From JBEIFW01 sp044370695 (GTDB lineage: Bacteria > Actinomycetota > Acidimicrobiia > Acidimicrobiales > Ilumatobacteraceae), in assembly GCA_044370695.1 (NCBI GenBank), contig JBILVB010000185.1, positions 1-6,746 on the forward strand: a stretch of DNA of 6,746 bases, read 5' to 3'. The translations under genes were made by a program, and so were the position numbers. Under the pieces are notes generated by a model. That model made no database searches. It had not been told where the DNA came from and was given only the letters and a program-made list of their open reading frames with translations. Positions 1-5,683 of this stretch are shown here, in pieces; positions within the stretch are counted from its first letter, which is position 1; the number at the start of each line of letters is the position of its first letter.

Positions 1-139
1 AGTACGGCGCGACGTCGAACACGGCGAGGATCGCCCACCACACGACCAGCACGACCGCGACCACCGTGGCGCCGGTCGCCAGGCGGCGGACCAGCCGGAT
101 CCCCATGCGTTCACCGGCGTCACCGATTGCGGCCGTCAC
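1..139 (-). CDS. ABC transporter permease, second subunit (partial, N-terminus only)
   Basis: This is the first 46 codons of a gene that runs off the left edge. The proposed start is GTG at 139-137, which overlaps the stop of the upstream permease by four bases (GTGA). The visible protein begins with a short charged segment (TAAIGDAGERMGIRLVRRLA) followed by one hydrophobic helix containing VVAVVLVVWWAILAVFDV. A basic leader followed by a first membrane span is typical of permeases of the NitT/TauT/thiamine-precursor importer type. The position directly after a permease gene in the same operon suggests the pair forms a heterodimeric membrane channel. ATG at 106-104 is an alternative start, and no strong Shine-Dalgarno is visible for either. 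The family assignment rests mainly on context, because the diagnostic EAA loop lies outside the window. Confidence 0.6.
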   Translation of the reverse strand, partial: MTAAIGDAGERMGIRLVRRLATGATVVAVVLVVWWAILAVFDVAPY

Positions 140-927
140 ACCGCACCGTCCGCGACGGAGTGGTCCCACCGAACGACGAACCGCTCGACCACCGAGGCGA
201 TCGCGTAGAAGCCGACGGCGAGCAGCGCGGCGGTGAGGATCGTCAGCCACGTCTGTGCCACGTTGAAGCCGAACAGGGCGTTGGTCATCATCTGGCCGAG
301 GCCACGGGTGCCACCGCCGCCGCTCCACTCGGCGATGATCGCCCCGAGCACCGCGGCTGCCGCCGCCGCCTTCAGGCCGGCGAACACGAACGGCAGCGAC
401 GAGGGCAGCGCGAGCAGCCGGAGGCGCTGGAACCGCCCTGCGGCCAACTGGACGAACAGCTCCTCGGCCCGGGCGTCGGTGGCCCGCAAGCCCTGCACAC
501 AGCCGACCAGGATCGGGAACACACCGGCCAGTGCTGCGACGGCGGTGCGGACGGCGTCGCCCCGGTCGAGCCACAACACCAGCACGGGCGTGAGCGCGAT
601 CAACGGAATCGACGACACCACGACGGCACCGGAGTACACGAGCCCGGCCACCCGGGGCACGAGTACGGCCACCAGCGCCAGGGTGAACGCGACGGCCGCG
701 GCCACCACGAACCCTTTGACCGCAGCCACGATCGTCGGTTCGGTGTGGAACCAGAGCGTCTCGTGGCGCCGCTCGAACTCGTCCCACACCGCGCTCGGCG
801 CCGCGACGCTGACGGGGAGCCGACCGGTGACTGCGGCCCATTCCCACAACGGTCCGATCAACGCCGGGAGGACGACGGCCGGCAGCCACCGTCGGACCGT
901 GCGCGTCGCACGCTCCGATCGGCTCAC
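136..927 (-). CDS. ABC transporter permease (SsuC/TauC/ThiX-like, BPD_transp_1 family)
   Basis: A 263-residue inner-membrane permease, a normal length for this family. Hydrophobic segments lie near residues 14-34, 67-90, 97-119, 125-147, 180-200 and 225-247, giving about six membrane spans. The cytoplasmic EAA-type coupling loop that contacts the ATPase is at about 150-179 (DARAEELFVQLAAGRFQRLR, then LLALPSSLP). It is followed by the family-typical segment containing IIAEWSGGGGTRGLGQMM. The GTG start at 927-925 overlaps the ATPase stop by four bases and has a GAGGTGG Shine-Dalgarno at 938-932. It likely forms the channel together with the next permease, driven by the ATPase encoded just upstream. 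Substrate cannot be read from the permease. Family call is firm; the subfamily (sulfonate, pyrimidine or other) is not. Confidence 0.9.
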   Translation of the reverse strand: MSRSERATRTVRRWLPAVVLPALIGPLWEWAAVTGRLPVSVAAPSAVWDEFERRHETLWFHTEPTIVAAVKGFVVAAAVAFTLALVAVLVPRVAGLVYSGAVVVSSIPLIALTPVLVLWLDRGDAVRTAVAALAGVFPILVGCVQGLRATDARAEELFVQLAAGRFQRLRLLALPSSLPFVFAGLKAAAAAAVLGAIIAEWSGGGGTRGLGQMMTNALFGFNVAQTWLTILTAALLAVGFYAIASVVERFVVRWDHSVADGAV

Positions 928-1712
928 GCGTCCACCTCGACCGACCCGAACAGCGCCGAACGCACCGCGTTCTCGACGGCGAAGAAGGCCGGCTCCTGCA
1001 TGAGCGCGAGCGTGCGAGGCCGGGGCAGGTCAACCTCGATCACCTCGGTGATCCGTCCCGGACGCGGCGACAGCACGACGATGCGATCCGCCATGAGCGC
1101 GGCCTCGCTGATCGAGTGGGTGACCAGCACCGCAGTGGTGCCGGTCTCGACCCAGATCCGCAGCAGCTCGAGGTTCAACTGCTGGCGGGTGATCTCGTCG
1201 AGCGCCCCGAAGGGTTCGTCCATGAGGAGCAACTCGGGCGTGAGCGCGAGCGCGCGGGCGATCGCCACGCGCTGACGCATCCCGCCGGAGAGCTGCGCCG
1301 GCTTGGCCGACTCGAACCCGCGCAGACCGACGAGTGCGAGCAGCTCCTCCGGGCTCGCCGCACCGGCGACGCCGCGCCCGCCGGCGATCTGGATGGGAAG
1401 GCGGACGTTGTCGAGCACCGATCGCCACGGCAGCAGCGTCGGGTCCTGGAACACGAACCCGATCCGGTGGTCCCGCCGGGCCGCCGCCGGCGAACGACCG
1501 CCGATGCTGATCGACCCCGACGTCGGCGCAGCAACGTCGGCGAGCAGCCGCAGCAGCGTCGACTTCCCGCAGCCGCTGGGGCCGATCAGTGCGACGAACT
1601 CTCCTCGTTTCATGCGCAACGACACGTTCTCCAGGGCCACGACCTCGCTGCGCTTGATGGCGAACCGCTTGCCGACCCGGTCCACGACGACGTGCTCGTC
1701 GATCCCGCTCAT
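924..1712 (-). CDS. ABC transporter ATP-binding protein (NitT/TauT/SsuB-like)
   Basis: A 262-residue ATPase with every expected motif: Walker A GPSGCGKST at 44-52, Q-loop Gln89 in VFQDPTLLPW, signature LSGGMRQR at 141-148, Walker B LLLMDEP at 161-167 with catalytic Glu166, D-loop GALDE, and the H-loop histidine His199 in LVTHS. The DEPFGALDEITRQQLN stretch and the LSPRPGRI segment near the C-terminus are typical of the nitrate/sulfonate/taurine/thiamine-precursor importer ATPases. It would hydrolyse ATP at the inner face of the membrane to drive the two permeases. Start chosen: ATG at 1712-1710, because it overlaps the amidohydrolase stop (ATGA) and has a strong AGGGAGGT Shine-Dalgarno. The same frame stays open far upstream to 3185, but that stretch is arginine-rich shadow translation of the amidohydrolase gene. 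Confidence 0.95.
   Translation of the reverse strand: MSGIDEHVVVDRVGKRFAIKRSEVVALENVSLRMKRGEFVALIGPSGCGKSTLLRLLADVAAPTSGSISIGGRSPAAARRDHRIGFVFQDPTLLPWRSVLDNVRLPIQIAGGRGVAGAASPEELLALVGLRGFESAKPAQLSGGMRQRVAIARALALTPELLLMDEPFGALDEITRQQLNLELLRIWVETGTTAVLVTHSISEAALMADRIVVLSPRPGRITEVIEVDLPRPRTLALMQEPAFFAVENAVRSALFGSVEVDA
932..938 (-). promoter_or_regulatory. Ribosome binding site for the ABC permease gene
   Basis: GAGGTGG on the minus strand, ending four bases before GTG at 927. It lies within the final codons (Val-Glu-Val-Asp-Ala) of the ATPase. It supports the GTG start that overlaps the ATPase stop. Confidence 0.6.
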
Positions 1713-3217
1713 GCCGACCTCCCTGGCCCGGTGCCCCGGTGTCCACCGGTGGCGTAGAACGTCCGTAGACCTGTCTGCAGCGCCGCCACCGCCGGTCGTA
1801 GTTCGGCATGACGGCCCGCTGCGCTCCGGGCCCGGTCGGCCACCTCGGCCGCCACCGCGACCTCGTCGAGGCCGAGCACCACCCCGTCGCGTACGACCTG
1901 ACGCCCGGCGACGACCAGGTGGACCACGTGGCGCGCCCGGGCGCGAGCGACCACGAGCTCCCCAAGGTCGTGCCCGGCACCCGGGACGAGGTCCCGCCCG
2001 AGCACCGCGCCGTCGAGGACCACCGCGTCGGCCGGCGAGCCCGGGACCAGGCGACCCCAGTCGCCCTCCCCCGCCACCGCCACCGGGCCCACGCAGGTCG
2101 CCGCGTGCAGCACCGTCGCGCCGTCGAGGCCCCGGTCGAGCCCGACACCGGCATGCAACAGGTGGGCGAGGCGCACCTCGCGCAAGGCGTCTTCGTCGTC
2201 GTCGAGCGACATGCCGTCGAGTCCCACGGCCACCCGCACCCCGTGCCCGAGGAACCGCCGCAGCGGCGCGACGCCGGAGCGCAACCGCAGGTTCGACGTC
2301 GAGTTCACCGAGATCACCACGCGCCGTTCGGCCAACACGGCGAGGTCGGCGTCGTCGAGCCATACGCCATGGGCGACCGTCAGCCGATCGCTCAGGAATC
2401 CGAGGCGGTCCAGGTGGGCCACCAAGCCGTCGGGATACGCGGCATCGGCCCACTCGCGCTGGAGTCCGGTCTCGAACAGATGCGTGTGGACCCGCCGACC
2501 GGTGCGCGCCGAGGCCTCGGCGACGGCGCCGAGCAACGCGTCGCTGCACCACTGCGGACCGACCGGGCAGTACTGCACGTGGATCCCCGGCAGGTCGGCC
2601 ACCGCCGCGGCGATCGCGTCCACGGCGTCGAGCTGTGCGCCCACCGACGGCGCCGGAGCGCCCCAGCGGCGCCGCACGGCGTCCCGGTGCTCGTCGGATA
2701 CGAGGGCCAACACCGCCTCGTCGGGCCCGTAGCCCAGTCGGTTGCGGTCCGCCATCGGGACGGCGAGCCCGAGCCGAAGACCGATCGTCGCCGCCGTGCG
2801 GGCGACGGCCGTGCACTCCTCCACCAGGGCGGCCGGGTCCTGCGTGTTGTGACAGTGCACCACGCCGGCGACGCCCGACCGCGCCAGCTTGGCCAGCGCC
2901 AGCGCAGCGAGCAGCGAGGGGTCGATCTCCGGTTGGAGCGAGAGTGCTGCGATCCACGGCTCCAGCGCCTCGTCGTGCGCCCCGTACGCGATCGTGGGCA
3001 GCCCCCGGCCGTGGTCGTGTGCGTCGGCCAGAGCGGGGATCACCCACGTTCCCGCTCCGCCGATCGCAACGCCGGCCGACGTCGCGCCGTCGGGACCGTC
3101 CGGGCGATGCGATGCAAAGCAGCCGTCGACGACGGCCAGTTCCACGCCATGCGCACCGGGCTGGCCCGCCGTGCGCAGCACCCACTCGCCCCGAACGGAC
3201 CCGACCACCGGGTTCAC
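1709..3217 (-). CDS. Metal-dependent amidohydrolase (cytosine deaminase/TrzN-AtzA-like, COG0402 type)
   Basis: A 502-residue amidohydrolase-superfamily enzyme, expected to be cytoplasmic and to use one divalent metal for hydrolytic deamination or dechlorination-type chemistry. The TIM-barrel ligands are visible in order: HxH at His67/His69 (ALADAHDHG), His246 and Glu249 in HTHLFET, His283 in VAHGVWL, and Asp334 in VGLDG. The segment NSTSNLRLRSGVAP (305-318) matches the NP-SSNLKLGSG-like substrate-site loop of the TrzN/AtzA/SsnA-type enzymes. The C-terminal LVPGSPADAVVLDG (390-403) is the usual beta-sandwich domain motif. An extra HCH motif sits at 121-123. Start chosen: GTG at 3217-3215, overlapping the stop of the binding-protein gene (GTGA), with AGGGAG ten bases upstream. 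The gene lies inside an ABC importer operon, so its substrate is probably the imported compound or a close derivative. The exact reaction is unknown; deamination of a nitrogen heterocycle is inference from the family. Confidence 0.85.
   Translation of the reverse strand: MNPVVGSVRGEWVLRTAGQPGAHGVELAVVDGCFASHRPDGPDGATSAGVAIGGAGTWVIPALADAHDHGRGLPTIAYGAHDEALEPWIAALSLQPEIDPSLLAALALAKLARSGVAGVVHCHNTQDPAALVEECTAVARTAATIGLRLGLAVPMADRNRLGYGPDEAVLALVSDEHRDAVRRRWGAPAPSVGAQLDAVDAIAAAVADLPGIHVQYCPVGPQWCSDALLGAVAEASARTGRRVHTHLFETGLQREWADAAYPDGLVAHLDRLGFLSDRLTVAHGVWLDDADLAVLAERRVVISVNSTSNLRLRSGVAPLRRFLGHGVRVAVGLDGMSLDDDEDALREVRLAHLLHAGVGLDRGLDGATVLHAATCVGPVAVAGEGDWGRLVPGSPADAVVLDGAVLGRDLVPGAGHDLGELVVARARARHVVHLVVAGRQVVRDGVVLGLDEVAVAAEVADRARSAAGRHAELRPAVAALQTGLRTFYATGGHRGTGPGRSA
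1717..1724 (-). promoter_or_regulatory. Strong ribosome binding site for the ABC ATPase gene
   Basis: AGGGAGGT on the minus strand, four bases before the ATG at 1712. This near-consensus Shine-Dalgarno decides the start of the ATPase in a frame that is otherwise open for over 1.4 kb upstream. Confidence 0.8.
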
Positions 3218-4296
3218 TTCCCGGTCGCTCCCTTCAGGATGTCCTCGGTCATCAGCTCGGCCGCCGGGATCGGCTTCTTGGCGGCGCCGGACTCGACGGC
3301 GAACTTCGACGTGGCGTCGAACACCTCGGGCGAGATCCACAACAGGCCGTTGGGGTTGCCCTTGATGAGCTCCACCTGCGCCTTGGCCGATCCGGTCTCC
3401 GGGGCGAGTTCGCTGCCGGCCTCCTTGCCGTACAACTCGACGACCCGCTTGGCCATCTCCTCGGGGTTGGCCACGGCGAACTCCCACCCCTTGAGGTCGG
3501 CCCGCAACCACTTGATGAGCAGATCCTTCTGGTCCGCGAGCGTCTTCTCGGTGGCGAAGAACGCGTTGCCGTACCCCTTGTCGCCGAGATCGGCGAGATA
3601 CACCGTGTTGATGGCCACGCCGGAGGTCTGCAGCGCGACGCCCTGGCTCGTGGCATAGCCGAGATAGCCGTCGACCTGCTTGGTGCTCAGCACCGCGGGG
3701 TCGAAGCCGACCGGCACGAACGTGACCTTCGACGGGTCCACACCGGCGCCCTTGAGCAGCGCCGTCATCTGCGGGCGGTAGCCGTCGGGCAGGCCGATCT
3801 TCTTGCCCTCCATGTCCTTCAGGCTCATGACGGGCTTCTCCTTCAAGCTCATCACGGCGAACGGCGAGCGCTGGAAGATCGCGGCGAACGCCCGCACCGG
3901 GATTCCCTTCTCACGTGCCAGCACGATGCCCGAGCCGTCGGCGTCACCGAGCAGGACCTTGCCCGCGGCGACGTCGGCCACGGGATCGATGCCCGGGCCG
4001 CCCGAGACGAACTCGGCGTCGATGCCCTCGGCCTTGAAGAAGCCCTTGTCGAGCGCCATGAAGTGCCCGCCGAACTGCACGAGCTTCTTCCATCCGAGCT
4101 GGAACGCCACCTTCGTCGTCGCACCGCCGGCTTTCGCCGCCGTGGTCGTTGCGCCGGCGGCCGTCGTGGCGGCCCCGCCGGAGGAGTCGTCGCCGCACGC
4201 AGCGAGCAGGGCTGAGGCGGCCGGCAGCGACAGCAACGCGCCCCCGGTCAGGGCACCTCGGCGCAAGAATTGCCGCCGGTCGAATCGGTCAGACAT
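3214..4296 (-). CDS. ABC transporter substrate-binding lipoprotein, NMT1/THI5-like, Tat-exported
   Basis: A 360-residue extracytoplasmic solute-binding protein. The N-terminus carries a twin-arginine motif (DRRQFLRRG, residues 6-14), a hydrophobic stretch, and a lipobox LAAC with Cys34 as the predicted lipidated residue. A Gly/Ala/Thr-rich linker runs to about residue 61. The mature domain starts with KVAFQLGWKK and contains GGHFMALDKGFFKAEGID and the MEGKKIGL segment. These fit the pattern seen in NMT1/THI5-like and NitT/TauT binding proteins: an aromatic-rich opening strand, an A-x-D-K-G-F/Y-F turn, and a D-x-x-G-K-K-I/V-G strand. It captures the ligand outside the membrane for the permeases. 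ATG at 4296-4294 is chosen because it places the Tat motif at the correct distance; the Shine-Dalgarno is weak. It is the first gene of the operon. Ligand unknown: pyrimidine-like, riboflavin-like or sulfonate ligands all occur in related proteins. Confidence 0.88.
   Translation of the reverse strand: MSDRFDRRQFLRRGALTGGALLSLPAASALLAACGDDSSGGAATTAAGATTTAAKAGGATTKVAFQLGWKKLVQFGGHFMALDKGFFKAEGIDAEFVSGGPGIDPVADVAAGKVLLGDADGSGIVLAREKGIPVRAFAAIFQRSPFAVMSLKEKPVMSLKDMEGKKIGLPDGYRPQMTALLKGAGVDPSKVTFVPVGFDPAVLSTKQVDGYLGYATSQGVALQTSGVAINTVYLADLGDKGYGNAFFATEKTLADQKDLLIKWLRADLKGWEFAVANPEEMAKRVVELYGKEAGSELAPETGSAKAQVELIKGNPNGLLWISPEVFDATSKFAVESGAAKKPIPAAELMTEDILKGATGK
3228..3233 (-). promoter_or_regulatory. 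Ribosome binding site for the amidohydrolase gene
   Basis: AGGGAG on the minus strand, ten bases upstream of GTG at 3217. It lies inside the last codons of the binding-protein gene. It supports the GTG that overlaps the upstream stop over the far-upstream starts that the open frame would permit. Confidence 0.6.
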
Positions 4297-4416
4297 CGGT
4301 CCACTCGCTTTCACTTGAGGGTCGGGAGAACGGAACACCGCGTGGTATACCGTTGTGCACCAATGAGACGAGGGGGATTCGACTCTGTTACGGGTATGTG
4401 AAACGGGGCGGGCGCA
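4297..4416. promoter_or_regulatory. Divergent intergenic control region between importer operon and TauE-like gene
   Basis: The longest non-coding stretch in the window, 120 bases, with genes leaving in both directions, so it should hold at least two promoters. It is visibly less GC-rich than its surroundings. I could not find a convincing -35/-10 pair for either direction. It contains an 8-base perfect palindrome (GGTATACC) and a 6-base palindrome (GTGCAC at 4355-4360) four bases further on. I looked for a TPP or purine riboswitch on the minus strand and saw none of the conserved motifs. Confidence 0.6.
4344..4351. promoter_or_regulatory. Perfect palindrome GGTATACC, candidate operator
   Basis: An AT-centred 8-base palindrome in the divergent control region, 48 bases upstream of the binding-protein ATG and 66 bases upstream of the TauE-like GTG. 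GT...AC half-sites around a TAT-like centre are known for GntR-family repressors, so an operator is plausible. TATACC read on either strand could instead serve as a -10 element. No regulator gene lies in the window to test the idea. Confidence 0.3.
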
Positions 4417-5184
4417 GTGACGGTCTCGCTGCTCGGTCACGGCGTGGCGGCGCTCGCCGCCGTCGCAGCCGGGGGTATCAACGCGCTCGCCGGAGGCGGC
4501 AGTCTCGTGTCCTTCCCGACCCTGGTGTGGCTCGGGGTGCCGACGGTGTCGGCCAGCGTCACCAACACCGTTGCGCTCTGCCCCGGCTACGTGGGTGGCA
4601 CGCTCGCCCAACGGGCCGACCTCGCCGGGCAGCGCCGCCGCATCCGGCGACTGGCATCGGTTGCCGGCGCCGGGGGCCTCGCGGGCGCCGTCCTGCTCCT
4701 CGTCTCCCCGGAACAGCTCTTCGACCGGCTCGTGCCGTTCCTGATCCTCGGAGCCTGCGCCTTGCTCGCCACGCAGGACCGCCTCAAGCGCGCCATCTAC
4801 GGCGAGCGGTCCGGCACCGACGACGGAACCATCTCCTGGGCCGGCACCGGGGCGATCGCCGCGGTCTCGGTCTACGGCGGGTACTTCGGCGCCGGACTCG
4901 GCATCATGCTGCTCGCCGTGCTGGGTCTGGTGTGCACCGACACCCTGGCCCGGCTCAACGCGAGCAAGCAGTTGCTGTCCGCCGTCGTCAACTGGGTGGC
5001 CGCCGCGTTCTTCCTCGTGTCCGGCGAAGTCGCCTGGTCGCTCGCGGCGGTGATGGCCGCCGGCAGCCTCGTGGGTGGCCACCTCGGTGGTCGCGCCGTC
5101 GGGCGGATCCCGGCCCGACTGCTGCGCCGGATCGTCATCGCCTTCGGGGTCGTCGTCGCTGCGGTCCAGATCGCCCGGTGGTGA
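4417..5184 (+). CDS. TauE/SafE-family membrane transporter (sulfite/anion exporter-like)
   Basis: A 255-residue polytopic membrane protein of the TauE/SafE (UPF0721) family. The two family repeats are visible: GGINALAGGGSLVSFPTLV (19-37) with SASVTNTVAL in the first half, and VYGGYFGAGLGIMLLAVLGL (152-171) in the second. About seven to eight hydrophobic spans are visible, a normal size for the family. Start GTG at 4417 is chosen because an in-frame TGA sits at 4399-4401 and no start lies between; the preceding GGGGCGGG is a poor Shine-Dalgarno. Characterised relatives export sulfite, sulfoacetate or other organic anions, but most members are uncharacterised and the substrate here is unknown. 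It is divergent from the importer operon, so the two may share regulation. The VOC gene begins 34 bases downstream on the same strand. Confidence 0.88.
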   Translation: MTVSLLGHGVAALAAVAAGGINALAGGGSLVSFPTLVWLGVPTVSASVTNTVALCPGYVGGTLAQRADLAGQRRRIRRLASVAGAGGLAGAVLLLVSPEQLFDRLVPFLILGACALLATQDRLKRAIYGERSGTDDGTISWAGTGAIAAVSVYGGYFGAGLGIMLLAVLGLVCTDTLARLNASKQLLSAVVNWVAAAFFLVSGEVAWSLAAVMAAGSLVGGHLGGRAVGRIPARLLRRIVIAFGVVVAAVQIARW

Positions 5185-5218
5185 CCGTCCGCCCGCCACG
5201 GCGCGCCAGACTGGGCCG

Positions 5219-5626
5219 ATGGGTGTCTCACTGACCAAGGACTCGATCGACCTCGGCCTCGTCGTGCGCGACGCGGCCGCCTGCCTGGCGTTCTACCGCG
5301 ACGTGCTCGGCTTCGAGCACGCCGGCACGATGCCGATGGGCGGCGGCACGGTGATGGAGCGGCTGCGGTGCGGGACCTCGCTCATCAAGCTCGTGTCGAT
5401 GGGCGAGCGCACCCCGGCGGCGTCCAACCCGCCCAAGGGGATCGGGGGCGCCACGGGTATGCGCTACTGGACGATCTCGGTCGACAACCTCGACGAGATC
5501 ATCGCCTCCTGCGACGCCGCAGGTGCCACGGTCGTGTGGACCCCTCGGGAGATCCGCCCCGGCGTGCGGGTCGGCATGGTGGAGGACCCTGACGGCAACT
5601 GGGTGGAGTTCCTCGAGACCACCTGA
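5219..5626 (+). CDS. VOC (glyoxalase/bleomycin-resistance fold) family protein with atypical metal site
   Basis: A 135-residue protein with two beta-alpha-beta-beta-beta modules, one complete VOC unit. Module 1 begins DLGLVVRDAAACLAFYRDVL (11-30), and module 2 contains MRYWTISVDNLDE (81-93) and ends with EDPDGNWVEFLE (122-133), the usual VOC signature. The fold is clear, but three of the four usual metal positions differ: Asp11 replaces the first His, Lys57 (in LIKLV) sits where Glu/Gln/His is expected, and Tyr83 replaces the second-module His; only Glu130 fits. The ATG at 5219 gives the correct family start; no good Shine-Dalgarno precedes it. It follows the TauE-like gene by 34 bases and may be co-transcribed. 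It could be a dioxygenase, lyase, isomerase or binding protein; no specific function can be assigned. Confidence 0.85.
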   Translation: MGVSLTKDSIDLGLVVRDAAACLAFYRDVLGFEHAGTMPMGGGTVMERLRCGTSLIKLVSMGERTPAASNPPKGIGGATGMRYWTISVDNLDEIIASCDAAGATVVWTPREIRPGVRVGMVEDPDGNWVEFLETT

Positions 5627-5636
5627 GCCGGCAGCG

Positions 5637-5678
5637 GCACGGCGGTGGTGGCGAAGGCGCCGTCGCCACCACCGGTGC
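5637..5678. terminator. GC-rich hairpin between convergent genes, likely bidirectional terminator
   Basis: An 11-base perfect inverted repeat, GGTGGTGGCGA at 5644-5654 with TCGCCACCACC at 5663-5673, encloses an 8-base loop. It is extended by the C5643/G5674 pair and, past a two-base bulge (GG at 5641-5642), by GCAC 5637-5640 with GTGC 5675-5678. That makes about 16 pairs. It fills most of the 57-base gap between the stops of the VOC gene (plus) and the MscL-like gene (minus). There is no T-tract on either side, so it may act as an atypical terminator or an RNA-stabilising end structure. Confidence 0.65.
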
Positions 5679-5683
5679 GGGTG

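Noticed and set aside
924..3185. A single 753-codon minus-strand frame that could be read as a large fusion protein with a C-terminal ABC ATPase.
   Set aside because: The N-terminal 490 residues are low-complexity Arg/Gly/Ala shadow translation of the amidohydrolase gene. The ATPase has its own strong ribosome binding site and ATG at 1712.
3218..3511. A 98-residue N-terminal extension of the amidohydrolase.
   Set aside because: It overlaps the binding-protein gene in another frame and has no domain features; the GTG at 3217 with an upstream AGGGAG fits better.
1303..4215. A 970-codon open frame on the plus strand, opposite the ATPase, amidohydrolase and binding-protein genes.
   Set aside because: Its translation is Arg/Pro/Gly/Ala-rich with no recognisable domain, and it lies opposite three well-supported genes. 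High GC content removes stop codons from antisense frames.
4309..4403. TTTCAC (4309-4314) and GTGAAA (4398-4403) as an inverted repeat flanking the control region.
   Set aside because: Only six matching bases with an 83-base spacing; expected by chance at this scale.
4297..4416. A thiamine (TPP) or purine riboswitch upstream of the importer operon, suggested by the THI5-like binding protein.
   Set aside because: Reading the minus strand I found neither the conserved TPP core (CTGAGA) nor purine aptamer motifs.
4297..5238. A long N-terminal extension of the binding protein through the TauE-like gene on the opposite strand.
   Set aside because: It would bury the Tat signal and lipobox in the middle of the protein; the extension is a shadow of the TauE-like gene.
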